NCBI GenBank assembly: GCA_031272885.1
Contig: JAISSX010000071.1
Coordinates: forward strand, 1 to 46,550
Direction of reading: 5' to 3'
Length of the DNA: 46,550 nucleotides
Origin: Bifidobacteriaceae bacterium
GTDB lineage: Bacteria > Actinomycetota > Actinomycetes > Actinomycetales > WQXJ01
Shown here: positions 7,996 to 15,529 of the stretch, piece after piece
Layout of the letters: each line of letters begins with the position of its first letter
Numbering within the stretch: the first letter of the stretch is position 1
Translations under genes and position numbers: made by a program
The notes under the pieces: generated by a model
Databases searched by the model: none
What the model was told of the DNA's origin: nothing
The model's input: the letters and a program-made list of their open reading frames with translations, nothing else

Positions 7996-9069
7996 ATGCG
8001 ACACAACGACCACACCACATCCGACCCGACACCATTTCTCGGCTGCTGCCGCGGCGGCGTTGAACCAGGCGCGCGCCTGTTCCGTGGCGTCTACACCGAG
8101 CACCTACTCGATGATGCGCTGGCTGCGTTGGCTCAGCGATGTCAAGCTGCCCTACTCACCGCCCCGGCGGGATCAGTGATCTGCGGGTCCACCGCTCTTG
8201 CGCTCCTGCAGGTGGCCTTGCCTTCGCAGTTCGAAAGGGAAGCCAACCAGCGGATCCACTTGCTATGCTCCACCAGCGCAAGGGCTACTCGAAGGCCTGG
8301 CATTGTGGTTCATCGGGCAGACCACCACCCGCAGGTTTTCGGGGATGTCCTTGGGGTGCCCCTTGCGGACCCAATCGTCTGTTGGCGCCAGTTGATCAAC
8401 TGTTGGCTTTCAGCCAAGGCGGTTGGTACTCCAAGAATCGCATCCCGTTTGGGCTTCATAGTTGACCCGACACTGGTGCCCTTGGCCTGGTCCAACCTGC
8501 AGGTCGAACCGCAGCCCTCTGACGCGTATCGCCTACCGCCGCCCGGCTACTTCACCACCCCCGGCAAGCGCCTCTTCCTCGGTTTGGTGCAGGTCGGAGA
8601 TGGCTTGATGCGCCGCCAGAATCCGCTGCTCAAGCACACAGACGTCATTGCCGCCCTTGACAAGGACAGCGGTAGCAGAGGAATTCGCCTAGCCAGGCTG
8701 ATCTGCTCTCACATGCGGGAAAACACGGATGCACCAACCGAAACTTGGGCCCGTCTTGTAGCAGTCGACGCCGGATTCCCCGTCCCTCGAGTCAACCATC
8801 CGATCACCGGACCATGCGGCAATGCTCTCTTCTACCTTGATATGGCCTGGCTCAAGCGCAAGACCGCCTACGAATACCACGGCAAGTGGCACTTCGAGGC
8901 GACCGACAAGGCGTTGGCCGATCAGGCCCGCAGAAACGAACTGCAACGCTTGGGCTGGCGGGTGATCGAAGTTACGGCTGAGGACTTAGTCCACCCGGAC
9001 AGCCTCATCTCCCGTCTCGATGATGCCCTCACCAGCCACTCCCACACTCGCGAGAGTACGGTTATGTAG
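7996..9069 (+). CDS. DUF559/AbiEi-like protein with a C-terminal PD-(D/E)XK-type nuclease-like domain
   Basis: A 357-residue protein of an actinobacterial family with an AbiEi-antitoxin-like front and a DUF559 (very-short-patch-repair-like) C-terminus. The front has the typical VICGSTALALLQVALP segment followed by a middle domain ending in VPLADPIVCWRQL. The C-terminal domain shows LFYLDMAW, TAYEYHGKWHF, and LQRLGWRVIEVTAEDL, equivalent to the Asp, Glu-x-x and strand positions of the nuclease fold. The last residues, about TRESTVM, and the TAG stop are encoded by palindromic element copy 2. The gene lies exactly between element copies 1 and 2 and looks less GC-biased than its neighbours, suggesting acquisition. 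The start is uncertain because no good ribosome binding site is visible; activity is unknown. Confidence 0.7.
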   Translation: MRHNDHTTSDPTPFLGCCRGGVEPGARLFRGVYTEHLLDDALAALAQRCQAALLTAPAGSVICGSTALALLQVALPSQFEREANQRIHLLCSTSARATRRPGIVVHRADHHPQVFGDVLGVPLADPIVCWRQLINCWLSAKAVGTPRIASRLGFIVDPTLVPLAWSNLQVEPQPSDAYRLPPPGYFTTPGKRLFLGLVQVGDGLMRRQNPLLKHTDVIAALDKDSGSRGIRLARLICSHMRENTDAPTETWARLVAVDAGFPVPRVNHPITGPCGNALFYLDMAWLKRKTAYEYHGKWHFEATDKALADQARRNELQRLGWRVIEVTAEDLVHPDSLISRLDDALTSHSHTRESTVM

Positions 9070-9155
9070 GTGGGCCGAATCATGGTCAACTCTCTGACCT
9101 GCGCAAACACAAACAGCGCCGCCCGCCGAACCTACACAACCGTACTCTCGCGAGG
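9046..9155. repeat. palindromic element, type A, copy 2
   Basis: 110 bp with arms at 9046-9069 and 9132-9155. Its left half is nearly identical to copy 1 for about 59 bases, pointing to a recent common origin. The left arm overlaps the end of the DUF559/AbiEi-like gene and supplies its stop codon (9067-9069). It separates two convergent genes (that gene and sodA) and could terminate both transcripts. Confidence 0.9.
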
Positions 9156-9191
9156 ATGAGGAGAGGGGCGGGCGGCGCGAGGGCTTCTGCG

Positions 9192-9809
9192 CTAGAGGAG
9201 GCCGGCCGTCTGAGCCTGGGCGCGCACCAGCCGAGCCGCCACGTCCTCCCAGTTGACGATATTCCAGAACGCCGCCACATAGTTGGCTTTGACGTTCAGG
9301 TAGTCCAGGTAGAAGGCGTGCTCCCACATGTCCAGCACCAGCAGCGGCACCGAGGCCGCCGCCAGGTTGGCCTGGTGGTCGTAGAGCTGGTTGATCAGCA
9401 ACTGCCCACCAAGGGGCTCGTACACCAACTGGGCCCAGCCGGAGCCCTGGATGCCGGTCGCCGCCGCCGTGAAGTGCGCCTTGAAGGCCTCGAACGAACC
9501 AAACGCGCCGTCGATGGCGCTCGCCAATGCGCCGGATGGCCCGCCGGCCGAGGCCGGGGTCAGGTTCTGCCAGAAGATGGTGTGGTTGACGTGCCCGGCC
9601 ACGTTGAACGCCAGGTCCTTCTCCAGCTTGTTGACCGCACCCAGGTTGCCGGCTTCCCGGGCCGCCGCTAGTTGCTCAAGGGCGGTGTTGGCGCCGGTGA
9701 CGTAGGCGGCGTGGTGTTTGTCATGGTGCAGTTCCATGATGCGGCCGGAGATGTGAGGCTCCAGGGCGGCGTAGTCGTAGGGGAGATCGGGCAGTGTGTA
9801 GACAGACAT
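9192..9809 (-). CDS. sodA: superoxide dismutase, Fe/Mn family
   Basis: A 205-residue cytoplasmic Fe/Mn superoxide dismutase converting superoxide to O2 and H2O2. Metal ligands are visible: His in [12 protein letters not shown] near residue 28, His in [13 protein letters not shown] near 76, and the Asp and His of [12 protein letters not shown] near 159-163. The N-terminal domain begins with [19 protein letters not shown], and length is typical. AGGAG sits 4 bases before the ATG. Metal choice cannot be settled by eye. It is convergent with the DUF559-like gene across a palindromic element and would protect an organism that also makes O2-sensitive hydrogenase. Confidence 0.97.
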   Translation of the reverse strand: MSVYTLPDLPYDYAALEPHISGRIMELHHDKHHAAYVTGANTALEQLAAAREAGNLGAVNKLEKDLAFNVAGHVNHTIFWQNLTPASAGGPSGALASAIDGAFGSFEAFKAHFTAAATGIQGSGWAQLVYEPLGGQLLINQLYDHQANLAAASVPLLVLDMWEHAFYLDYLNVKANYVAAFWNIVNWEDVAARLVRAQAQTAGLL

Positions 9810-9913
9810 GACACTCCTTTTGCCGTTAGCTTGCGGGACTCATATCCCATCATGACACTTTCCACCGGCCTGGTCATGGGCCGGTTGCCGAGCAGGACGC
9901 CCATAGCGGCGGG

Positions 9914-9919
9914 TAACAT
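9914..9919 (+). promoter_or_regulatory. leaderless-type -10 box of the receiver gene
   Basis: TAACAT, 7 bases before the ATG at 9927, with no Shine-Dalgarno sequence between. This supports the 9927 start over longer frames that run through sodA antisense. Confidence 0.45.
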
Positions 9920-9926
9920 CGTCCCC

Positions 9927-10358
9927 ATGACCACCACCGATTTGGCCCCTTCGCGCAGCGCTGTCGGCGCCTCGGCCACCGCCGCCATCCTTGTGTACAG
10001 CGACAACGCCGCCATCCGGGCCCAGGTGCGGGGCGCCATCGGCGACAGCCTGGGTGGCCGGGCGGTGGAACTGACCGATGTCGCCACCTCCAAGCAGGCC
10101 ATGTTCCTCGCCGAAGAGAACCACTACGACCTGGTCATCATGGACAACGAGACCACCAAGTGCGGCGGCGTGGGCCTGACCCGCCAAATGCGCAACGAGT
10201 TGACTAACCAACAGCCGCTTGTGTTGTTGCTGCTGGCCCGGCAACAGGACGCCTGGCTGGCCGCTTGGTCAAGGGCCGATGCCGCGGTGGTGCGTCCCGT
10301 CGATCCGTTCGAGTTGCGCCGCATTGTGGCTGGTTTACTCCACCTCGAAGCCGACTGA
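9927..10358 (+). CDS. atypical response-regulator receiver domain protein
   Basis: A 143-residue protein consisting of a CheY-like receiver fold with no DNA-binding domain. Strand 1 is [16 protein letters not shown], where SDN replaces the usual acidic pair; the phospho-acceptor strand is [10 protein letters not shown] with Asp in the right place; the C-terminal strand ends [14 protein letters not shown]. At that last site Arg-Pro stands where receivers normally have the conserved Lys-Pro, so phosphotransfer may be weak or absent and the protein may be a pseudo-receiver. No histidine kinase is nearby. It precedes trpD by 26 bases on the same strand, although trpD has its own promoter-like box. 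Confidence 0.75.
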   Translation: MTTTDLAPSRSAVGASATAAILVYSDNAAIRAQVRGAIGDSLGGRAVELTDVATSKQAMFLAEENHYDLVIMDNETTKCGGVGLTRQMRNELTNQQPLVLLLLARQQDAWLAAWSRADAAVVRPVDPFELRRIVAGLLHLEAD

Positions 10359-10371
10359 CCGGTTCACTAAG

Positions 10372-10377
10372 TACACT
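10372..10377 (+). promoter_or_regulatory. leaderless-type -10 box of trpD
   Basis: TACACT, 7 bases before the ATG at 10385; no Shine-Dalgarno sequence is present. Confidence 0.5.
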
Positions 10378-10384
10378 TCTGCCT

Positions 10385-11476
10385 ATGCCTGTTGCCGAAA
10401 CCCCCACTTGGCCTGCCCTCATCACCGCCCTGATCCAGGGCCGCGACCTGACTGTTGACCAGGCCGCGTGGGCCATGGACGAGGTCATGGGCGGCAACGC
10501 CAGCCCCGTCCAGTTGGCTGGTTTCCTGGTGGCACTGCGCGCCAAAGGCGAAACAGTCGACGAACTGCACGGCCTGGCCGATTCGATGCTTGGCCATGGT
10601 GTGCCGGTTGATCTGCCAACGGATGCGATCGACATCGTCGGCACCGGCGGCGACCGGGCCTTTACGGTGAACGTTTCGACGATGGCGTCCCTGGTGATTG
10701 CGGGTTCGGGCGCCAAGGTGGTGAAACACGGCAACCGGGCGTCATCGTCCAAGTCCGGCTCGGCCGATGTAATCGAGGCCCTTGGCGTGAACTTGGCCCT
10801 GCCGGTGGAGGCCGTGGTCGAGGTGGCGCATGAGGTTGGCATCGCCTTCCTGTTTGCCCAGGTGTTCCACCCTTCGATGCGCCACGCGGCCGTGGCCCGG
10901 CGCGAACTGGGTGTGGCGACCGTATTCAACTTCCTGGGCCCATTGACCAACCCCGCCAAACCGCGGGCGGCCGCCATCGGCTGTACTGACGCTGTCATGG
11001 CGCCCCTGATGGCGGGTGTGCTAGCGGCCCGCGGCGTGGGCGCCCTGGTGTTCCGAGGCCAGAACGACGGCCTGGATGAAATGGCTGCCACCGGCCCGGT
11101 GCAGGTGTGGGACGTGCAGGGCGGGCAGGTGGAGGCGTCAGTGATTGACCCCGTGGCTCAACTAGGGCTAGACCCGATCACGGTGGCCGACCTGCGCGGC
11201 GGCGACGCGTCCCATAACGCCGCGGTCGCCCGGTCCGTTTTGGCTGGTCAGCCCGGCCCGGTGCGACAGACCGTGGAATTGAATGCGGCCGCCGGCCTGG
11301 TGGCTCTGGGTGCCCGGCCGGAACTGAGTGATGGCCCGCTGGTTGGCCGGTTGAGCGCCGGGTTGGCGCTGGCCAGGGAGTCGATCGATTCCGGTGCGGC
11401 TGCGGGGGCGCTGGCGCGCTGGGTCGAGGCCACCCGCCGTTTCGCCCAGTCCTCTCACGAAAGTACGGTTGTGTAG
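10385..11476 (+). CDS. trpD: anthranilate phosphoribosyltransferase
   Basis: A 363-residue enzyme that transfers phosphoribose from PRPP to anthranilate, second step of tryptophan synthesis. The helical N-terminal domain has [19 protein letters not shown]; the PRPP-binding motifs are [17 protein letters not shown] and [32 protein letters not shown] and [14 protein letters not shown]-type residues (here [14 protein letters not shown]) follow. It stands alone, without other trp genes. The last residues, about SSHESTVV, and the TAG stop are read from the left arm of palindromic element copy 3, so the natural C-terminus appears to have been replaced or extended by the element. The ATG start fits a leaderless transcript. 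Confidence 0.97.
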   Translation: MPVAETPTWPALITALIQGRDLTVDQAAWAMDEVMGGNASPVQLAGFLVALRAKGETVDELHGLADSMLGHGVPVDLPTDAIDIVGTGGDRAFTVNVSTMASLVIAGSGAKVVKHGNRASSSKSGSADVIEALGVNLALPVEAVVEVAHEVGIAFLFAQVFHPSMRHAAVARRELGVATVFNFLGPLTNPAKPRAAAIGCTDAVMAPLMAGVLAARGVGALVFRGQNDGLDEMAATGPVQVWDVQGGQVEASVIDPVAQLGLDPITVADLRGGDASHNAAVARSVLAGQPGPVRQTVELNAAAGLVALGARPELSDGPLVGRLSAGLALARESIDSGAAAGALARWVEATRRFAQSSHESTVV

Positions 11477-11562
11477 GCGTGGCCAATTTGGGCCAACTCT
11501 CTGACCTGCGTAAACACTAGTAGTCGCTCGACATCGAACTACATAACCGTACTCTCGCGAGG
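11453..11562. repeat. palindromic element, type A, copy 3
   Basis: 110 bp with arms 11453-11476 and 11539-11562. The left arm is the most diverged of the type A arms (TCTCACGAAAGTACGG) and resembles type B at its outer end, linking the two subtypes. The conserved CTGACCTGCG motif is again 50 bases in. The left arm encodes the trpD C-terminus and stop codon. Confidence 0.9.
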
Positions 11563-11618
11563 AGTGGGGGCGGGTGATGGGGCGAGGAGTGGGGGCGGGT
11601 GATGGGGGCGGGTGATGA
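11557..11618 (+). repeat. G-rich tandem repeat before tatB
   Basis: A 24-base unit (GCGAGGAGTGGGGGCGGGTG plus ATGG) occurs at 11557-11580 and 11582-11605, followed by shorter GGGCGGGTGATG fragments. It starts inside the right end of element copy 3. Runs of G could form quadruplex structures, but no function is evident. Confidence 0.6.
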
Positions 11619-11704
11619 GGGCGGGCAGACCGAAACGGTAGGATCGGTGGCGTCAGCCGGACGGTCCGGCCACGGCCACAAGGTCAGCGCTGATCGAGGG
11701 AGCG

Positions 11705-12031
11705 ATGGAACTGTTCGGCATCAACACCGGCGAGTTCCTGGTGCTCGTTGTGGTAGCCGCGCTGTTGATCGGCCCCAAGTCGGTGGTACAGGCCATGAGC
11801 CTGTTCAAGCGCTTCATCGCCTGGTTGCGCTCCCTCAGCGCCAAACTGCGCGAAGAGACCGCCCGCGGCGAACACGCCGGACTGGCCGAAATCGACTTGA
11901 GCGGGCTTGACCTGCGACAATACGACCCCAGGGCATTGGTTCGCCAAGCCGTCAGAGAAGAAATGGAAGCCTGGACCAAGGCCACCGCCGCTCCCGGCAG
12001 CCAAGCACAAACGCAAGGAGATAGCTCATGA
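11705..12031 (+). CDS. tatB: twin-arginine translocase subunit TatB
   Basis: A 108-residue Tat receptor component. It has one N-terminal membrane helix preceded by Glu in INTGEFLVLVVVAALLIGP, an amphipathic helix after the GP hinge, and the actinobacterial TatB signature LDLRQYDPRALVRQAV around residues 70-85. That motif, rather than gene order, separates it from TatA. A TAGGAT -10-like box lies at about 11639-11644. The gene starts the tatB-tatA-tatC unit and overlaps tatA by 4 bases (ATGA). Confidence 0.9.
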   Translation: MELFGINTGEFLVLVVVAALLIGPKSVVQAMSLFKRFIAWLRSLSAKLREETARGEHAGLAEIDLSGLDLRQYDPRALVRQAVREEMEAWTKATAAPGSQAQTQGDSS

Positions 12032-12321
12032 AACCGTGGCACATTGTGGTGTTGGTGCTGGTGGTGCTCATCATCTTCGGCGCGGCCAAGCTGCCGGACA
12101 TCGCCAAGTCGGTGGGCCAAGCCTTGAAGGTGTTCAAGAAGGAAGTCAAGGAACTGCAAGAGGACGAGCCCACCACGCCGGCAACGTCGGCCACCCCTGC
12201 TGCCCCCGCCGCGACCGAAACCCCGGCCCAAGCCGCCCCAGCCACCCCAACCACTCCCGCCCCTCCGGCCGCCGCCGCGACCGAAACCCCGGCCACGCCA
12301 TCGGAACCACCGGCCGCCTAG
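12028..12321 (+). CDS. tatA: twin-arginine translocase subunit TatA
   Basis: A 97-residue pore-forming Tat component. Residues 3-18 (PWHIVVLVLVVLIIFG) are the membrane helix, followed by the FGAAKLPDIAKSVGQALKVFKKEV amphipathic helix with the conserved Phe-Gly and Leu-Pro. Residues 50-97 are a low-complexity Ala/Pro/Thr tail. AAGGAG precedes the ATG and the start overlaps the tatB stop. Together with TatB and TatC it exports folded proteins such as the hydrogenase small-large subunit pair encoded 5 kb away. Confidence 0.93.
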   Translation: MKPWHIVVLVLVVLIIFGAAKLPDIAKSVGQALKVFKKEVKELQEDEPTTPATSATPAAPAATETPAQAAPATPTTPAPPAAAATETPATPSEPPAA

Positions 12322-12339
12322 CCAACCAGCAACAGCGCC

Positions 12340-13107
12340 ATGAGGCTGCCCCGCGACCCGGACAATCCTGAAAAGGTCATGTCGATCGCGGCTCATCTAC
12401 GTGAGCTGCGCAAACGCCTGATCTTGGCGTTGATTGGCCTGGTCCTGGGCGCCGTGGCCGGCTGGTTCTGCTACCACCCGGTGATGCGTTTCATCACCGA
12501 TCCTCTGCTGGAGTTGAGCGGCGCCGAGCCGCGCCTCAACTTCCAGACCATCGGCGGCGCGCTTGACTTGCAGTTCCGGGTGTCGCTGTGGCTTGGCCTG
12601 CTGCTGTCCAGCCCATGGTGGATTGCGCAGGCGTATGCGTTCATCGGGCCAGGCATGAAGCACGGCGAAAAGGTGCATGTCGTCACGTTTGGCCTGGTGG
12701 GGATGGTGCTATTCGCGGGCGGCGCCGCGTCCGGCGTCTTCTTCGCTCCCCGGGCGGTGGAGGTGCTGGTGGCCTTTGTGCCCGATGACGCCCTTGTCCT
12801 GCTCAACGCGGCCGACTATGTGCGTTTCTACACCTATCTGGTAACGGCTTTCGGTCTGAGTTTCCTGCTGCCGGAACTACTGGTGGCGCTCAACTTCTTG
12901 GGGGTGGTGACCGCCCGGGGGCTGCTGCGCGGCTGGCGAGTGGCCGTCATCGTCGCCTTCACGGTAGCCGCCGTGATCAACCCGTTACCCAGCCCACTGC
13001 CGATGATCCTGCAGGCCCTGGGCCTACTGGTGCTGTACTTCCTGGCGGTGCTAGTGGCCCATATCCATGACCGGCGCAAGACCAAAGGCCAAGCCGAACC
13101 GGCCTAA
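12340..13107 (+). CDS. tatC: twin-arginine translocase subunit TatC
   Basis: A 255-residue, six-helix membrane protein that recognises twin-arginine signals. The N-terminal cytoplasmic segment MSIAAHLRELRKRLI carries the conserved His-Leu-x-Glu-Leu-Arg motif. FIGPGMKHGEK, the helix with GVFFAPRAVEVL, and the helix pair at VAFTVAAVINPLPSPLPMILQALGLLVLYF with the family's Pro pattern are all present. The ATG at 12340 is used; an internal ATG 13 codons later is possible. It ends tail-to-tail with hypD, the two stop codons overlapping by 4 bases. Confidence 0.96.
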   Translation: MRLPRDPDNPEKVMSIAAHLRELRKRLILALIGLVLGAVAGWFCYHPVMRFITDPLLELSGAEPRLNFQTIGGALDLQFRVSLWLGLLLSSPWWIAQAYAFIGPGMKHGEKVHVVTFGLVGMVLFAGGAASGVFFAPRAVEVLVAFVPDDALVLLNAADYVRFYTYLVTAFGLSFLLPELLVALNFLGVVTARGLLRGWRVAVIVAFTVAAVINPLPSPLPMILQALGLLVLYFLAVLVAHIHDRRKTKGQAEPA

Positions 13108-14231
13108 GCGAACGCGGCGGCGGCCTCGCGGTGCAGGCGGCCGTAGTTGAAGTAGGCGGCGCAGGCGCCTTCGGGCGAGACCATGCAGGTGCCGATCGGG
13201 TCTTCCGGCGTGCAGCCCTTCCCGAACACCCGGCACTCCCACGGCTTCAACTGACCGGTCAGGACCAGTCCGCACTGGCAGGCCGGGTGGTCCGCCTGGC
13301 GCCGGCCGGGCACCTGGAAGCGGCGTTCGGCGTCAAACCGTTGGTAGCGCGGCGCCAACCCGTAGCCGGACAGGGGAATGTAGCCCAGGCCGCGCCATTC
13401 GAAGGTCTCGCGCAGCGTGAAAACCTCGCCGAGCAGCCGCAGCGCCTCCGGGTTGCCACCGGGCAGCACCACCCGGGCGTACTGGTTCTCCACCTCGCAG
13501 CGCCCGTCGCGGTATTGGCTCAGCAGCATGTCGACGGCCTGGAGGATATCCAGCGGTTCGAAACCGGTGATGACGATGGGCAGGCCGTGTTCGGCCGGGA
13601 TGAAGCGGAAATGATCGGACCCCACCACGGTGGCCACGTGTCCCGGCCCGATAAACCCGTCCAGTTGCAGCCCACCGGTCCCAAGGATCGCCTCTAGCGG
13701 CGGGCGGATCAGGACGTGGTTGGAGAAGACCGAGAAGTTCTCTACCCCCAGCCTGTCCGCCTGCACCACGGTCACCGCGGTGGAGGGCGAAGTAGTCTCG
13801 AACCCCACGGCGAAGAAAACCACCTGCCGGTCCGGGTTGTCGCGGGCGATCTTCAGCGCGTCCAGCGGCGAATAGACAAACCGCACGTCCGCCCCCGCGG
13901 CCTGGGCCTGCAGCAGCGACGCCTTGTGCCCACCCGGCACCCGCATCATGTCGCCGAAGGTGGTCAGGATGACGCCGGGTTGCGCCGCCAGCCACAGCGC
14001 GTCATCGACCCGGCCCATCGGGATGACGCAGACCGGGCAGCCGGGTCCGTGAACGAATTCGACCGCCTCGGGCAGGAGCTGCTCCAGCCCGTGACGGTAG
14101 ATGGTGTGGGTGTGACCGCCGCACACCTCCATGAAGCGCAACTTGCGGCCAAGCCGGTCCGACAGCCGCTTGATAGCAACGATCAGTTCCTTGGCCGCCT
14201 GAGGGTCGCGGTATTCGTCGACGAACCTCAT
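13104..14231 (-). CDS. hypD: hydrogenase maturation factor HypD
   Basis: A 375-residue [4Fe-4S] scaffold protein on which, with HypC, the Fe(CN)2CO unit of the NiFe site is built. Conserved motifs: Cys37 in EVCGGHTHTIYRHGL, GPGCPVC with Cys65 and Cys68, FAVGFETTSP, FIGPGHVATVVG, VITGFEPLDIL, and the C-terminal cluster Cys set in CQCGLVL, WECRVFGKGCTPEDPIGTCMVSPEGACAAYF. Length and motifs are complete. It is the last gene of the minus-strand hypF-hypE-hypC-hypD unit and overlaps the hypC stop by 4 bases. Confidence 0.97.
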   Translation of the reverse strand: MRFVDEYRDPQAAKELIVAIKRLSDRLGRKLRFMEVCGGHTHTIYRHGLEQLLPEAVEFVHGPGCPVCVIPMGRVDDALWLAAQPGVILTTFGDMMRVPGGHKASLLQAQAAGADVRFVYSPLDALKIARDNPDRQVVFFAVGFETTSPSTAVTVVQADRLGVENFSVFSNHVLIRPPLEAILGTGGLQLDGFIGPGHVATVVGSDHFRFIPAEHGLPIVITGFEPLDILQAVDMLLSQYRDGRCEVENQYARVVLPGGNPEALRLLGEVFTLRETFEWRGLGYIPLSGYGLAPRYQRFDAERRFQVPGRRQADHPACQCGLVLTGQLKPWECRVFGKGCTPEDPIGTCMVSPEGACAAYFNYGRLHREAAAAFA

Positions 14232-14488
14232 CTGATTTGGGTCTCCGAATAGGCTTCGATCTCCTCATCCCACACCCGGCCAAGCCGTTTGACCTGGTCA
14301 AGCGTGGCGGCGGCCTCGGCTTCGTCGATCTTGCTGAGCGCGAAGCCCACATGCACCAGAACCCAGTCCCCCACCGTGACGCCGTCTAACAGGCCAAGCG
14401 AGATGTCCCGCCGCACACCGCTGACCGCCACGGTGGCCAGGTCGCCATCGTGCAGTTCGACTACCTCACCGGGTATGCCCAGGCACAT
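14228..14488 (-). CDS. hypC: hydrogenase maturation chaperone HypC, first copy
   Basis: An 86-residue HypC/HupF/HybG-family chaperone. The N-terminal MCLGIPGEVVEL contains the essential Cys2, which holds the iron unit in transfer between HypD and the large subunit, followed by VSGVRRDISLGLL and VGDWVLVHVGFALSKIDEAEA. AGGAG lies before the start. A second, more divergent hypC is at 24826, next to the HupK-like gene, so the two copies may serve different partners. Confidence 0.95.
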   Translation of the reverse strand: MCLGIPGEVVELHDGDLATVAVSGVRRDISLGLLDGVTVGDWVLVHVGFALSKIDEAEAAATLDQVKRLGRVWDEEIEAYSETQIR

Positions 14489-14521
14489 TGCTTGCTCCTT
14501 CGTGTCGCCTTGGTCGGTCGC

Positions 14522-15529
14522 TCAACAGATCCGGGGTAGCGGGTCACCCACCAGCATGTCCACCAGCCGCGTGCCACCGAAGGCGTTGCGGATCGCCACC
14601 ACGCCTTCCGGCCCGGGGCGGATCTGCCCGATGACGCCCGGTTGCGGCGCGCCGGCCGCCTGCAGGGCGCTGACCGCCGCCTGGGCGGCATCGTCCGCCA
14701 CCACCGCCACCAGCCGGCCTTCGTTGGCGACATACAGCGGGTCGATACCGAGCATGTCGCAGGCGCCCCGCACGGCCGTTTCGACCGGGATGGCTTCGTC
14801 TTCCAGCAGCACGGCGTGGCCGGACCCTTTGGCCAGTTCGTTGGCCACGGTGGCCAGACCGCCGCGGGTCGGGTCGCGCATCCAACGCACGTCGCCCGGG
14901 TCAAGGGCCTGGTAGAGGGCCTCGACCAGGTGGTTGATGGGCGCCGAATCGGTCCTGATGTCTGCCTCCAGCGCCAGGTTGCCGCGGGCCAGCATGACGG
15001 CCATGCCGTGGGCGGCGATGGGCCCGGACAGGATGACCGCGTCACCGGGTTGGGCGCGCGTGGCACCCAGTTCGCGGCCTTCGGGGACGGTGCCCAGGCC
15101 GGCTGTGTTGATGAAGAGTTGGTCCGCCGCGCCCTTCGGCACCACCTTGGTGTCGCCGGTCACGATCCGTACCCCGGCGGCAGCGGCGGCGGCCGCCATG
15201 TCCGCCACGATGGCGCCCAGTTCTTCCATTTCTAGGCCCTCTTCGATGACGAAGCCGGCCGACAGGTACTGGGCGATGGCGCCGCTGACGGCCAGATCGT
15301 TGACGGTGCCGTTGACGGCCAGGTCGCCGATCGACCCGCCCGGGAACCGGATCGGCGAAACGACGTAGCTGTCGGTGGTGAAGGCGGAGCGGGCACCCGT
15401 GGCGAGAACCGCGGCATCGGCCAGTTCACCGGGGTTGGCGGCGCCGAAGGCGGTAATGAACACCTCGTCGATCAGCTTGGCGGTGGCCTTGCCGCCCGCC
15501 CCGTGGGCCAGCGTGATGACCTCGCTCAT
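14522..15529 (-). CDS. hypE: hydrogenase maturation factor HypE (carbamoyl dehydratase)
   Basis: A 335-residue PurM/ThiL-fold enzyme that dehydrates the thiocarbamoyl group made on its C-terminal Cys by HypF to give thiocyanate, the source of the CN ligands. The start has LAHGAGGKATAKLI and FTTDSYVVSP; IVTGDTKVV and MRDPTRGGLATVANELA are ATP-site signatures; and the protein ends in PRIC with the essential terminal Cys. The ATG overlaps the hypF stop (ATGA). A longer in-frame ORF extends upstream through hypF antisense and is rejected. Confidence 0.97.
   Translation of the reverse strand: MSEVITLAHGAGGKATAKLIDEVFITAFGAANPGELADAAVLATGARSAFTTDSYVVSPIRFPGGSIGDLAVNGTVNDLAVSGAIAQYLSAGFVIEEGLEMEELGAIVADMAAAAAAAGVRIVTGDTKVVPKGAADQLFINTAGLGTVPEGRELGATRAQPGDAVILSGPIAAHGMAVMLARGNLALEADIRTDSAPINHLVEALYQALDPGDVRWMRDPTRGGLATVANELAKGSGHAVLLEDEAIPVETAVRGACDMLGIDPLYVANEGRLVAVVADDAAQAAVSALQAAGAPQPGVIGQIRPGPEGVVAIRNAFGGTRLVDMLVGDPLPRIC

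Noticed and set aside
7794-9155. Complete insertion sequence
   Set aside because: The only gene between the two elements is DUF559/AbiEi-like, not a transposase, and I see no target-site duplication at the outer ends.
7794-11562. Possible CRISPR array from repeated sequences
   Set aside because: The repeats are 110-bp palindromic units separated by whole genes, not short direct repeats with regular spacers; no cas genes are present.
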